DNA of 64,000 nucleotides from Apostichopus japonicus (taxonomy: Eukaryota; Echinodermata; Holothuroidea; Aspidochirotida; Stichopodidae). A model generated the notes under the pieces. It made no database searches. It was not told where the DNA came from and saw only the letters and a list, made by a program, of their open reading frames with translations. The position numbers and the translations under genes were made by a program. The stretch is from contig NC_092568.1 in assembly GCF_037975245.1 (NCBI RefSeq), positions 18,683,001-18,747,000 of the forward strand. The letters run 5' to 3'. Shown here piece after piece: positions 1 through 10,281 of the stretch (position 1 is the first letter of the stretch; each line of letters opens with the position of its first letter).

Positions 1-320
1 ATTGCCCATACTAAATAGTTTGAATCGGTAACTTTCTTACAAACCTGAAAACATTTTGCTACTAACACATCAAGTCCTCTGCTGGTGGTGATATCAACAA
101 ATTCAATATTTCATGGTGTAGATATTGTAGACATTACAAAGCACCTTACTTTGCATCTTATAGGAACCTGGGTTTCCTCCATTCACAGGAAGCTGCAGGG
201 GTGGGGGTTGGGGGCTTCACATGCTGAACTAATACTTGATAAGACCAACCGAAAAAAGTGTGATTGCAATCAGCTAGCTTTTACGGTACGGCAGAAAAGC
301 ATTCATAGATTAATGATTGC
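1..320 (+). repeat. Dispersed repeat, copy 1 of an inverted pair
   Basis: This stretch reappears as its reverse complement at 8862-9165, with scattered substitutions and small indels. Shared landmarks include a run reading CATCAAGTCCTCTGCTGGTG, a stretch around GTAGATATTGTAGACAT, and a G-rich block near 196-212 that is a pure G run in the other copy. The copy starts at or before the window edge. It has no convincing coding content; the short open frames in the two copies are the same repeat read through. It is probably a transposable-element fragment of unknown family. Confidence 0.75.
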
Positions 321-888
321 CCTGTAGCAGTAAAGCCAAGGTTAGCTTGCAAACTACTCTTGTGCTGCATATGTCTTGTATTTAAGGTAGGTAACTGCTG
401 GGAGGATTTTCCTGCTGGTTTTCTTTTCAGTTCTTCTCATGGGGACCTATATGCTTAGAGAATATGATTGGGGTTAATTTTTACAGTGTTTTTTTTTTTA
501 ATTTGGTCACTCTGACATTTGCAACCAACACCGCGGACAAGCTAAGCTCTGTCCAACATGGCATGCCGTAGGATAGTGTTTTCTTACTGTCCTTTGGAGT
601 CAGGCTAATAGTGAAATCTACTTCTAAGTTTATCTGGAGGATATTTTCAGGTTCAACAACTAATTGGGGTTTGCTATTGCAACTTGTAACATATCATAAC
701 TTGAATTACAGATCAAATTTGTCAGACATTCTGCCAAATCTGAGAGAAAAGAGTACAGTTCAGACCAGCTAGGTGGCCATGCAGTGACTGTTAGGAAGCT
801 TATTGCTTTCATATTGGAATGGAACTGACAGTACACCTAATATTTTATGAATCTTTCTTTGTAAATAATTGTTTGTTGATGTACACAG
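321..888. other. Non-coding stretch upstream of the first recognised exon
   Basis: I see no exon here that joins in phase to the exon at 889. Possible acceptors (for example after TTTTCTTTTCAG near 432) lead to frames that close quickly. It is most simply intron of the gene whose 3' part follows. Confidence 0.4.
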
Positions 889-1017
889 ATTGAGTTCAAC
901 AAGAAGAGTATAGCTTCTTGCAGTTTGGGGAATGTACACAAATCCACAGAACTGACCTTCAGATTCCAGAAGAAAGAAGAGTTCCAAAATGCTGAAGTTT
1001 CTGCTTTGCCTTTCCAG
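889..1017 (+). CDS. vWA/Sec23-like gene, exon (beta-sandwich part 1)
   Basis: 43 codons, phase 0 on both sides, acceptor TACACAG and donor CAG/GTGAGC. It encodes a strand-rich segment with LGNVHKSTELTFRFQKK and ends ALPFQ. The antisense open frame over this exon is a shadow. Confidence 0.6.
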
Positions 1018-4000
1018 GTGAGCCAAGATTTACTTCTTTAAAAGTATCTGATGGGTCGTATGAGCTTTTAATTATTTTCAAAACAAACTTGTAGAGAATG
1101 TTATAGTTTTGTAGAACAGTGGGGAAGGGGTGGGTTGATGTAAATTGCTAATTATATGACATGTTGGAAAGTTTGATCACTGCTATAGCGGACAAAGGAA
1201 TCTGAATAATCATCTGAAACAGGAGATCATATTATTGTTGCTTGGAGAGGTGACAAGATATGGAAATAGAGTTAAATATTATTTACTTTCACGAGGCTAT
1301 AGCTGCCTTTCTGAAGTGGTATTGGAAGTCACAAAATGCAACCATTTTGAAATGAAAAGATGAAAACATCATGAAACTGTAGGACATTGCTAAGATGGTT
1401 ATCTTGTCTCCTATTCATCAAACTAAAAGATGGTTGTTGTTACAAATGAATTTTAATTGTGAAGCAAAATGAATTGAATTAATATTCAATACCTGCTATA
1501 TAGAACAAGGTACTTCTATCCTGAAAGTGATTGGTCGTTTATATCAATGAGAACTGTGAAAATTATGACCAATCTTGGAAATTCTCATAAAGCAGTAATA
1601 TGAATAAAATCAAAATGCAATTGAGTATGCTTTGAGAGTGCCAAAATATAAAAACCCACTGCGTCGTTGCCTTCGCTTTTTAGATTCAAGTTCGTTACAC
1701 CACCAAAGACGGGAGAAGATTTCTTCGGATTTTGACAGAGAAACGTGAGACGACATCAGACAGAAATCAAATGGAAACGGTTAGATATATCCTTTTTGCT
1801 TCTTTCTTGGTTTAATAATGTCTAGAAAATTGTTGCTGAAACAGAAATATCACCGAAGGCTTGTATTGAACTTTGAGATGGAAATCTCCAGTCCTAATTT
1901 CTGCTCTGGGTTTTCAGATAAGTCTAGGGTGGTGGTTATTCTAGATATCACTCTTAATCTCTTACTTCAGTACCATAACATATTCATTATAATCGATATC
2001 ATTTGAATAGACTTTGTCACAATCTCTGCTTCTTGCCAAAGAAAAATGAAAGTTGCTCAAGAGTGTAATCTGTAACACGTTAGTTTTAGTCAATCTAAAA
2101 CACCAGGAATGATGAAGCACGAAAGAATCGCATAAGTGAAGAAAGAAATTGCTCTACATTTGTGGGACACAAAGTTTCTATACTTGAACGAGCGGTTGAA
2201 ACAGTAACCACTTGTTAATTAGGAGCGACTAAGCAGTCGTTACACATGTACGAATCTCATAGTTTGGATGAAAGAGTAATACTAGGTAATTATGTGTGAA
2301 TATTACGGAGCTTGAATCAGCATGACTAAGAAGTTGATATAACTCACTGCAAAGCTGCAACCTGTAAGCATCGATTGGAAAATGAAAAGCTACTCTTCCT
2401 TTGTTATTCGGTTTTGGCCTCCTCGGTATGTCTATGCTGTGAAATAAAAAATAAAAAAATAAATAAAAAAAGGTATGCATTCCTATGCACAAATATAGAT
2501 ATTCTATGGGCGTTGCATGTGCACCTGGATATTCTATGGGGCGTTGATTCTGCACCTGGATATCTATGGGGTGTTGACTGTGCACCTGGATATTCTATGG
2601 GGTGTTGACTGTGCATCTGGATATTCTATGGGGCGTTGCCTGTGCACCTGGATATCTATGGGGCGTTGACTGTGCACCTGGATATTCTATGGAGCGTTGA
2701 CTGTGCACTAGGGTATATATGGGGCGTTGCCTGTGCACCTGGATATTCTATTGGGCTTTGATTGTGCACCTGGATATCTATGGGGTGTTGACTGTGCACT
2801 TGGATATTCTATGGGGCGTTGCCTGTGCACCTGGATATTCTATGGGGCGTTGACTGTGCACCTGGATATTCTATGGGGCGTTGCCTGTGCACCTGGATAT
2901 TCTATGGGGCGTTGACTGTGCACCTGGATATTCTATGGGCGTTGCCTGTGCACCTGGATATTCTATGGGGCGTTGCCTGTTCACCTGGATATTCTATGGG
3001 GCGTTGACTGTGCACCAGGATATTCTATGAGGCAGTACCCTATGAGGCATTACAGGCACTAAAGACGTGTATCCGTGAATTGAACAACATAGTCAAAGAT
3101 GCTGAGATGGGAATGGTGCGATATTTGATTTGTGACATTTGTTGATACATATATGTCATCAATTATAGAACCCTAAGTGTCTTTACCTATTGCTGAAAAT
3201 AAGGGGGAAATCATATCATTATGACAATGATAAAATAAAAGGTGAGAATGTTAGTGCTTCATAGCTTTAAATTCTCTCTAACAGAACTTGAATATTCCGG
3301 TAGTGGGTGCCATGGCGATGAAGGAATCTGCTGCAAAGGCTAAAGCCGGAAATGTCCTGGGAGCAAGGTTGCATCTGTAAGTACTTTCTATTTGCAAACT
3401 GCTCTAGGCTAGATTTAGGTATTCTGTAGCCCTCCAGGGTTTATTTACTTATATGGTTGAGTAATATGACTAATATTCTTTGCTTTCACTAACTAATAAA
3501 ACTGTTTTCGCCATTATGAAACATTAATGCCCTGTAAACATCATGTGATCCTCATCTAGCATGGCAGAAAATTCCCCCCTTTTTTATTGCCATTTTCCCG
3601 CTGACCTTGACCCCTGACCTTGTACCTCAGAAATCGATCTATAATTTGTCAAAGCTACAATTTTCGAAACTTTTGTTAAGTTCTCATCTGCTTGTGTACT
3701 TTAATACATAATGGATCTCCATTATCTCTCTCTGTTCTATTTTTCAATACTGCAGTTTGCTTTCCTGTGGTTTATAGTTGCTACAGCAGTGCAAACTTGC
3801 AGTCGTTGCCAACTCCTCCGATCAACGATGGTAACATTTGCCGTAAAATCCTGCATTACCGGTCTGCAAAAGCTGCCGTGCTCTTTAATTTATCCATGTA
3901 GTCTTAGGTGTCTTCATAATACTCTAGATTATGAAACTATCCGAGTCTAGTTTACAGACGTCCTTGAGAATACAATTGTGGCAGAACGAAACTGATATGA

Positions 4001-5390
4001 TACCAGTAGACTGTTAGTTTTTCAAAATATAATTCCCACAAAGCTAAAGCTGAGTATTGAAGTAAAGAGCATTTTAGGGGCAACTTGTGGATATATAAAG
4101 GATTCGTACAACTCAATCACAATAACATTGCCTTGATGTCCTTTCACACTTTCAAAATTGCCTGGCTGACTTTTTGAGAGCTGTGTTTGTGTCCCTACCC
4201 CTACCACATTTTGTAATGCCCTTAAGACTCATTGGTTCCAGAGAATGACAACAACCATGCCCCTTGTTGGAGATGCCCTGGTATTTATCTCCTTCAGTGT
4301 TGGAACTCCAGGGTCATCAGCGCCAGAAACCAAAAAGGAACTGCTGGTTCATAAAAATCTAGATTGTACGGTTTTACGAACAATCTCGTCATTTGTCCCT
4401 GAATTCTGTCAATTCTCCACAATGTCACGTTTTTCTCACTTTAAAAGAAAGGCTATCTTCAAAGTTTTCAAATATGTCCCTTGTCAACTGATCACCAGCA
4501 GTGATGCTTTAATAATTGGCTCTAAAAGAGGGGCTAGCAGCATATTATATTTCCTTTACCTGAAATTACTTAAATCATACACAGGATTTCAAATTTCATC
4601 TTCTTTCAAATCTTTGACAGGAAAAGTCACCATCTCATGAGTGTTGCCAGTGCAACACGAGATTACGACAAGGGAAATGAATTTTTGTCCTTCGAAAGAA
4701 ACGCATTGGAGTTGGAAGGGGAATTAGTGGTAAGTAATAATACCAGTCACCTTTCAAAAACACATTTCTCCGGATATGGCCACATATATGTTTGTGAAAA
4801 TGTTCGAGATAATTGAAGAGTTTTCTCAATTGTCATCCAGTACTGTTTGTTTGTACTTATTCTATAGGAAAGCCTCATAAGTAATAACAATAAATGGCTT
4901 CAGCACCAATTCTAAATATGCAAATTAGCCAAACGGGTCCAATCAAGCTAGGTACCACAAAGTGTGGCAGGTCAAAGCCTCTTGCACATGTCACTGATGT
5001 GAGCGAGTTTGAAAAGAGTCTCTGTTCAGGAAATAGTGACTGAGTAGATTTTTTCCTGTAAAAATCAACAAAAGACCTCCTTGGACATTTCTTGCAGTAA
5101 ACTTGAATACAGATACATCAAAAGGCATTTATTCCTAAATAATCTTATGGATTCAAATTATTTTGCAAATTTCTTTGTAATAATTTTTTTGTGCCTAACT
5201 CTTGTTTGTTTTCATCTTTATAAAGGTACCTTTAGCTGCAGCACCAAGTTTAAGAGCGGCCAATCTGCACAAGGTAGGCCAAGAACGGAGGGCAGCGAGG
5301 ATGAAAGGTAAAGAAGGAATGAGGACGCGTGTGCTCGCGAAATGTAAATCGACATCGTCACAACATCAAGAGAAATTCTACAAATATTAA
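889..5390 (+). CDS. 3' part of a vWA/Sec23-like protein gene (possibly circularly permuted Ras protein 1-like), six exons
   Basis: Six exons join in phase with GT/AG borders: 889-1017, 1684-1779, 3056-3115, 3285-3376, 4621-4729 and 5226-5390, ending in TAA. They give about 217 residues of a C-terminus; the start lies left of the window. The first two exons read like a beta-sandwich following a vWA domain (…KSTELTFRF… then …PFQ/IQVRYTTKDGRRFLRILTE…). The later exons are alanine- and charge-rich helices (AMAMKESAAKAKAGN) and end in a basic tail. That order, a beta-sandwich with an 'R-Y-T-x-x-D-G-x-x-x-L-R' strand followed by helices, is familiar from Sec23-type vWA proteins and the circularly permuted Ras family. 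The specific name is a guess from memory; the exon chain is more secure. An AATAAA lies 80 bases after the stop. Confidence 0.55.
1684..1779 (+). CDS. vWA/Sec23-like gene, exon (beta-sandwich part 2)
   Basis: 32 codons, phase 0 on both sides, acceptor TTTTTAG and donor ACG/GTTAGA. It encodes IQVRYTTKDGRRFLRILTEK and then a polar segment. The '(I/V)RYT..DG..(C/F)LR(I/V)(I/L)T' pattern is the clearest family signal in this gene. Confidence 0.6.
2490..3030 (+). repeat. 31 bp minisatellite, about 17 copies
   Basis: A tandem array whose unit reads roughly TGTGCACCTGGATATTCTAT plus GGGGCGTTGCC or GACTG. Most units are 31 bp; a few are 29-30 bp through loss of TT or G. It lies in the intron before the exon at 3056 and its last unit ends about 25 bases from that acceptor, so the usual pyrimidine tract is missing. 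The open frames here (repeats of HLDILWG) are products of the array and not a gene. Confidence 0.95.
3056..3115 (+). CDS. vWA/Sec23-like gene, short helical exon
   Basis: 20 codons, phase 0 on both sides, encoding ALKTCIRELNNIVKDAEMGM. The acceptor is CATTACAG with almost no pyrimidine tract, because the minisatellite runs up to it. The donor is ATG/GTGCGA. Phase agreement with both neighbours supports it, but this is the least certain exon of the gene. Confidence 0.45.
3285..3376 (+). CDS. vWA/Sec23-like gene, alanine-rich exon
   Basis: 92 bp, starting in phase 0 after CTCTCTAACAG and ending after two bases of a codon at CATCT/GTAAGT. It encodes PVVGAMAMKESAAKAKAGN, an alanine-rich helix resembling the '..QQSA..A..G(D/N)Y' helix that follows the beta-sandwich in related proteins. 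Confidence 0.55.
4621..4729 (+). CDS. vWA/Sec23-like gene, helical exon
   Basis: 109 bp. The first base completes the split leucine codon of the previous exon. It encodes MSVASATRDYDKGNEFLSFE and then a Leu/Glu-rich helix. Acceptor TTTGACAG and donor GTG/GTAAGT are both good. Confidence 0.55.
5226..5390 (+). CDS. vWA/Sec23-like gene, terminal exon
   Basis: 54 codons plus TAA, phase 0, acceptor TTTATAAAG. It encodes a basic, Ala/Arg/Lys-rich tail (ANLHKVGQERRAARMKGKEG) ending KFYKY. There is no recognisable domain. Confidence 0.5.
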   Translation, partial: VPLAAAPSLRAANLHKVGQERRAARMKGKEGMRTRVLAKCKSTSSQHQEKFYKY

Positions 5391-5469
5391 GGGAATTAAA
5401 AAAAAACTCACAATATGGATGGCAAGGCCTTGATTTCTTTTCATTTTCATTATGGTGATGGTTTATTGA

Positions 5470-5475
5470 AATAAA
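5470..5475 (+). promoter_or_regulatory. AATAAA polyadenylation signal
   Basis: Canonical hexamer 80 bases after the stop at 5390, on the coding strand of the vWA/Sec23-like gene. Position and sequence fit its 3' end. Confidence 0.5.
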
Positions 5476-5547
5476 CTTGTACAAGCGTTGCCAAGATGAA
5501 AGAAGACCCTCTTAATGGGAGGCATGATGAAAGGAAGAATATTACAA

Positions 5548-5569
5548 ATTATATATATATGTATATATG

Positions 5570-5639
<70 letters not shown>

Positions 5640-5640
5640 C
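5548..5640. repeat. (TA)n microsatellite
   Basis: Almost pure TA dinucleotide interrupted by a few TG and AC steps. The Ile/Tyr open frames across it are artefacts. Confidence 0.95.
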
Positions 5641-6530
5641 TCAGTAATATCCCCAATATTGGCTGTTTTACTGCCAATTACTCACTTATTGTACATTCTG
5701 TTTCGCTCGATATCCAGCATTCTCTAAATGCAGCATAGTTTTTTAACTGTCATTTTTGTTATTCCTTTATAGACAGCTGCCATGTGTCCGACTTTTTTCT
5801 TCAAAATAATATAAAAACTGATAACAACAAGGAAACTCAATTTCTGCCCCTCGCCCTCCCCAAAAAAAATGGAAAAGAAAGAAAGAAAAGTTAGCCCAGC
5901 AGTCTTTCTCAACTGAATCTTTGATAAAGTTACCTCTCATTTTAATAGTGCCATGTAATTATGAGTATTTATCAGGTTGTTTTGTTTGGTATGTACCATT
6001 AATGTGCTTTCCTGGAGAGGGGGTGTATTTAGCATTCTCATCTAATATTTTCCTTCTTTACATATTCCATTGTGTATCATTGTTTTACACTTTCCATTGT
6101 ATTCCAAGCTCCATTGATTATCATTGTAGAATCGTTATTCTCAACACGTTTATTTTTTTCTGCTTATTTTTTTCTGCTTTGTTTATGTTTTATATTATCT
6201 TTTTGCCTGAAATATGTAATCAGATATTCCTTAAGATTGGAACAAAGTTCTTTCATAATATGAACTCATCTATTTGCAATTGTCTGTTTGATTTCTACAG
6301 AATATATTGTTAACTAATTCATGCTTAGCCACATATTTTAATTTTAATATTTTGAAATATCTTCATTTCATATGTCTTTAGTAAAATAAAATGTCTAAGT
6401 GTATATCACTTACTTACTTGTTTTACTTTTATCATATACAAAAACCAAAGTAGCTTAGTTTAACCTGAGCCTTGACTTGTCTCTGTAGTTAGTTATACAA
6501 TTTACTCTTAAATTTAAATTATTCTTAATC
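5641..6530. other. Intergenic, nothing recognised
   Basis: AT-rich sequence with short frames full of Phe/Ile/Cys typical of AT-rich non-coding DNA. No splice-consistent exon was found. Confidence 0.4.
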
Positions 6531-6534
6531 CATA

Positions 6535-6784
6535 TGTATGTATGTATGTATATGTGATCTTCCCGCAAGCAGGAACTCGCGAAAGAAGCCATGGAGGCTT
6601 GTAGACTCGCAAGCTGACCGAAGCCAATCTCTCGGCACACATCCATTTAACGTCCATGTCAGGAAGTTGTTATTGAACAACACCCTTGCCAGGCGACACA
6701 CATTGCTGTCGGCGGGGAATCGAACCGGGGATCTCATGACTGGGAGACGCCGGCGTTAACCACTAGGCTATACACTCCGCCTTG
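6535..6784 (-). mobile_element. tRNA-derived SINE
   Basis: Read on the minus strand, it begins GGCGGAGTGTATAGCCTAGT (A-box region) and continues to GGTTCGATTCC (B box). A body with TGGACGTTAAATG, GAGAGATTGGCTTCGGTCAG and CCTGCTTGCGGGAAGATC follows. It ends in a (TACA/CATA)n tail at 6535-6555. The same body occurs at 16738 and 47826 and the 3' part at 25445, so this is a family of at least four copies here. Confidence 0.85.
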
Positions 6785-6984
6785 CCTATTCCTCCGAACC
6801 TCCAAAATTCCGAGATACACCGCATTATTTCGGGGTTAGGCCCTTCTCCCAGGGTTATGCCCCTTCCCCTGGGATATACCGCTCCCCATGGGGCTATACC
6901 TCTTCCCGACTTTCCAAAGTCTCCCTCGACAGGCCTGTGGTAATGCCAAAGCAGCAACAGGTGATTACACGCATCAGTACATTT

Positions 6985-7600
6985 ATTTGACCTTATTTGA
7001 CCTTTGACCTTAATCTTGTTTGGTTTGAGTATTGTATCAGCGATGCACTTTATAATTTAGTCACATGAATATTGAATATATTCTTTAATTAACACTGACC
7101 ATGAAACATTTCTTCACGCCCAATCATCTATATCTTACCGAGACATGTGATATCATGTCGTACCACGGAGTTGTACATAACAGCTACATTCATGCAAATT
7201 CCACATAATCGTCAAAACTAATTTGGATTCCAAACTAGTCTTGTAGAAACAATCACTAGGTGAAAAACAAGCTTTAACATGATATCCGACATGCTCAAAT
7301 CTTGTATCACAATTTAAAGATCCTAACTAATTTTCAGTCCACCAGGATCGAGGTGTCCTGCTTTTAATATTAAGCCGTGTTTGTCAGATTAACGTTCAAA
7401 TATGCTTAAGTAAACAATCCTTACTTCAATTGAACTACTGTACTACCCCCTTGTGTTCACCAACCGTGAAAGATTTCGTAAGGATAAATTAAGTGGGGAA
7501 CCCCAAACGTATCCCATTTTTCACCTCTTTTTGTTTTTGTTTTTTTCGTTTTACTCAGGGCAAGATGTGACTCATAGCCTAAGTATTTGTGTCTATTGTT
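6985..7600. other. Intergenic, nothing recognised
   Basis: AT-rich, no repeat unit or phase-consistent exon visible. Confidence 0.4.
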
Positions 7601-7640
7601 AAGATTAATATTTCAAAATGAGTTAATGGGTGGGTGTATA

Positions 7641-7641
<1 letters not shown>

Positions 7642-7713
<72 letters not shown>

Positions 7714-7800
7714 ATACACCTATATATATATATACACCTATATATATATATACACCTATATATATATATACACACCTATATATATATATACACACCTATA
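7642..7800. repeat. AT-rich array with 16-18 bp higher-order unit
   Basis: Starts as (TA)n and turns into several copies of a unit built on CACCTATATATATATATA. Frames on both strands are artefacts of the repeat. Confidence 0.9.
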
Positions 7801-8015
7801 GTGCGCAAACAGAAACAAGTTAAACCACGTTAGCCAAATAAAGTTGTTTGTCTAAAAGATTGTCAACTATCTAAAGTAGTTTCTTCTTGTTGATACCAAC
7901 TTACCAGAACACTGTAGAGTTTAATTTGATATTTTCGTTTACAATATGTTGAAGGTTGTAATTTCTCAGCATAAAAACTAACCAACAATTAACAGTGTTG
8001 CTATTCAAATTTTAG

Positions 8016-8240
8016 AATTACCCTAACAGCTATCAATGTTACATACTTGATCACATGGACCGATGATGGATGTAAATCTGCCCAAAGAGTGGAATGGGAA
8101 GTAATAGCTAACAGCTCATTGGTCCAAGAGACGGCGACGCATGTGACATTCAAACAAGCGGTGTCGTTGACTCATCACACAAACGCATCACTCTTCGTAA
8201 CCAAAATGAAACCATTCGACCACATACGACAACTAGACAG
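8016..8240 (+). CDS. Unrecognised candidate exon (strand-rich, N-glycosylation sites)
   Basis: After an acceptor-like ATTCAAATTTTAG a frame stays open and encodes ITLTAINVTYLITWTDDGCK, then VEWEVIANSSLVQETATHV and more. The alternation of polar and hydrophobic residues and the NVT, NSS and NAS sites suggest an extracellular beta-rich domain. I find no clean donor. The 3' end runs into a MITE-like sequence starting CAGTGGCG at 8242. I do not recognise the family. It could be an exon of the same gene as the candidates at 10054 and 11904, or a relic. Confidence 0.3.
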
Positions 8241-8860
8241 TGGCGTTCTAAGCCGGGGGCGGTCTGCCAGGGGTGCCATGCCACAGCCCCCCCCCTCCCG
8301 AATATATATAAAAAGTATAATCAGTTCCCAGCTTTTCCAAAGATAGCACCCTTTTGCATCTAAGCCACTTTACTCAAACAGGGGTGGGGGGGGGGGGCTT
8401 AAATGACAATTATGGAAAAAGTATAGATGTCTTGGTACGTTTAATCAGGTCAAAAAGGCAATATGGCCATTACATAAAAAATAGAGCAAATATTGTGAGG
8501 TTTCAACATCAAATTAACTTAAAAGTTAACAAAACGGTCGGAATCAAGTACAAGTTATAAAGCTAACTTTCAGCAATACTGAATTTCTATAAACTATTGA
8601 TTATTGAATTTAAGCAATGATTCCATTCTTAATTAGTAGATGGACCCAATATTTCTCGAGAGGGATGCAGGACGGGGGAGGGGAGGGGGTTGTGAGGAAG
8701 AAGCGATGATATGAAAGCCTTTAAAACCCGTCGTAATCATGCCATGGGTTTGCTTATTCTGTAATTGTAAAATATGATATGCGGGATTTCAAAGTTGGTC
8801 TTTGTGGGGGTCGGTTTTTTTTTTATAACCCTGCATTGCTTAATTGCAAGAGGAAAATCA
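8241..8860. other. Non-coding, with MITE-like left end and poly-G/C runs
   Basis: Position 8242 starts CAGTGGCG…, the kind of terminus seen in the hAT-like MITEs of this window. I cannot find the matching other end or a target duplication. Poly-C and poly-G runs occur near 8287 and 8384. Confidence 0.35.
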
Positions 8861-8861
8861 T

Positions 8862-9165
8862 GAAACTATGACTACTTTTCTGCCACACCGTTATAGCTGG
8901 CTGATTGCAACCACACTTTCTCGGTTGTTCTAAGCAAGTATAAGTTCAGCATGGGGAGCCCCCCCCCCCCCGCAGCTTCGTGTGAATGAAGGAAACCCAG
9001 ATTCCTATGAGATGCAAAGTAAGATGCTTTGTTATGTCTACAATATCTACACCATGAATTGGTTGAAATCACCACCAGCAGAGGACTTGATGTGATAGTA
9101 GCTATATATTTTCAGGTTTGTAAGAAAGGTACCGATTCAAATTATTTAGTAGGGGCAATTGCACT
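8862..9165 (-). repeat. Dispersed repeat, copy 2 of an inverted pair
   Basis: Reverse complement of 1-320, well conserved over almost its whole length, with an 11 bp poly-C/G run at the site where copy 1 has a mixed G/T block. Together the two copies flank the vWA/Sec23-like exons in opposite orientation. Confidence 0.75.
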
Positions 9166-9600
9166 AAATGTCCACATATGTTGTTGCACTGATGCTCATC
9201 TCTAACAGCACCCTTTAAGGAAAGAAGTTCAACGTTACTTTTCTTTCCAACTGATATCTTGAAGAAAAGAAAGAAAGGAGCTACATTGTAACATATTGAA
9301 TTTTGTCACCAGACAGGACGAGCAGTGTTTCTATTTAATAGGGGCAATTGCACTTACAGTCCATATATGTTGTTGCACTGATGCTCATCTGTAACAGCAC
9401 CCTGCTTTAAGCATGCATAAGGAAACATTAAACACTCTCTTCTGAATCTTTTCTGCATGACTTGAAAAGTTCTACTTTACTTAGCTGCCTAAGGGTATGT
9501 ACATTCCAACTGATATCTTGCAGAAAATAAAAAAGAGAGCTACATTGTAACATATTGAATTTGTCAGACAGGAAAAGCAATGTTTCTGACAGAAAAAAAA
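9152..9600. repeat. Two-copy direct duplication, about 190 and 250 bp
   Basis: 9152-9339 and 9340-9600 share GGGGCAATTGCACT, ATATGTTGTTGCACTGATGC, CCAACTGATATCTTG and GAGCTACATTGTAACATATT in the same order. The second copy carries an extra block in its middle. The left end overlaps the edge of the inverted repeat at 8862-9165, so the unit probably belongs to the same element. Confidence 0.75.
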
Positions 9601-10053
9601 ACCCTGTAACAAGTGAAGAACAAAAAAGAAGGATATAGAGAAGACAGAGATGGCGATTCATCAGATGTGACAAGCCGATACAAGCAATATTGTGAAAGTG
9701 CTAAACTCATCCATTATGAGTAGTTTAGTTCTGTAGAGTGTAAAATCCCGAATAGAACTTTAAATTACATAAGGCTATCCTACGATGCATATAAACTACT
9801 TTTGATGTTCAGCTTCTAGAGAAAGTTCTGTTAGTTGCAATGTAACAGTGTAGAATATATAATTTTGTTAAATTATAATACAACGTCAACATGAAGTAAA
9901 TGAAATATTATTGCCCAGGTGTGGACCCTGTTTAAAAGGTTAATATTACCATCTTTGAAGTAGCTGTAGGGCTAAAGTAAAGATGTAGTTAATTTTTTAT
10001 CACAAATTATTTGCCTCTGACTTAAACATTTGCTATCGTAGGACGTTATTTAG

Positions 10054-10281
10054 AGATTAACACATTCTTTCTTGAGTCTGTATGGACCGGATCCTTTGAT
10101 AAAGCTCCACATTTGGGGCGAAACTGAAGGAATGAATATACATTTTCTCAAACCAAACGTCTCAACAGTGCAAATGAAGATCGCTCTTCTGAACTTTAAC
10201 GAAATCAAGGAACATCATGTGTATTGTCTATTCCCTTTCGAAAGGACTAGTGTTACTTCAATGAATGTAACACCGCTCTAA
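10054..10281 (+). CDS. Unrecognised candidate terminal exon
   Basis: Following GTTATTTAG a 75-codon frame runs to TAA at 10281, with LYGPDPLIKLHIWGETEGMN, then KIALLNFNEIKEHHVYCLF, and NVS and NVT glycosylation motifs. Composition is protein-like, but the upstream connection to 8016 is unproven and I recognise no domain. Confidence 0.3.
   Translation, partial: RLTHSFLSLYGPDPLIKLHIWGETEGMNIHFLKPNVSTVQMKIALLNFNEIKEHHVYCLFPFERTSVTSMNVTPL

Noticed and set aside
769-1026. 85-codon minus-strand frame
   Set aside because: Antisense to the well-supported exon 889-1017 of the vWA/Sec23-like gene.
2727-3007. Repeat-encoded HLDILWG protein
   Set aside because: Reading of the 31 bp minisatellite.
8242-8420. 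Complete MITE starting CAGTGGCG
   Set aside because: No inverted right end and no second copy of the CAACTAGA flank could be found.
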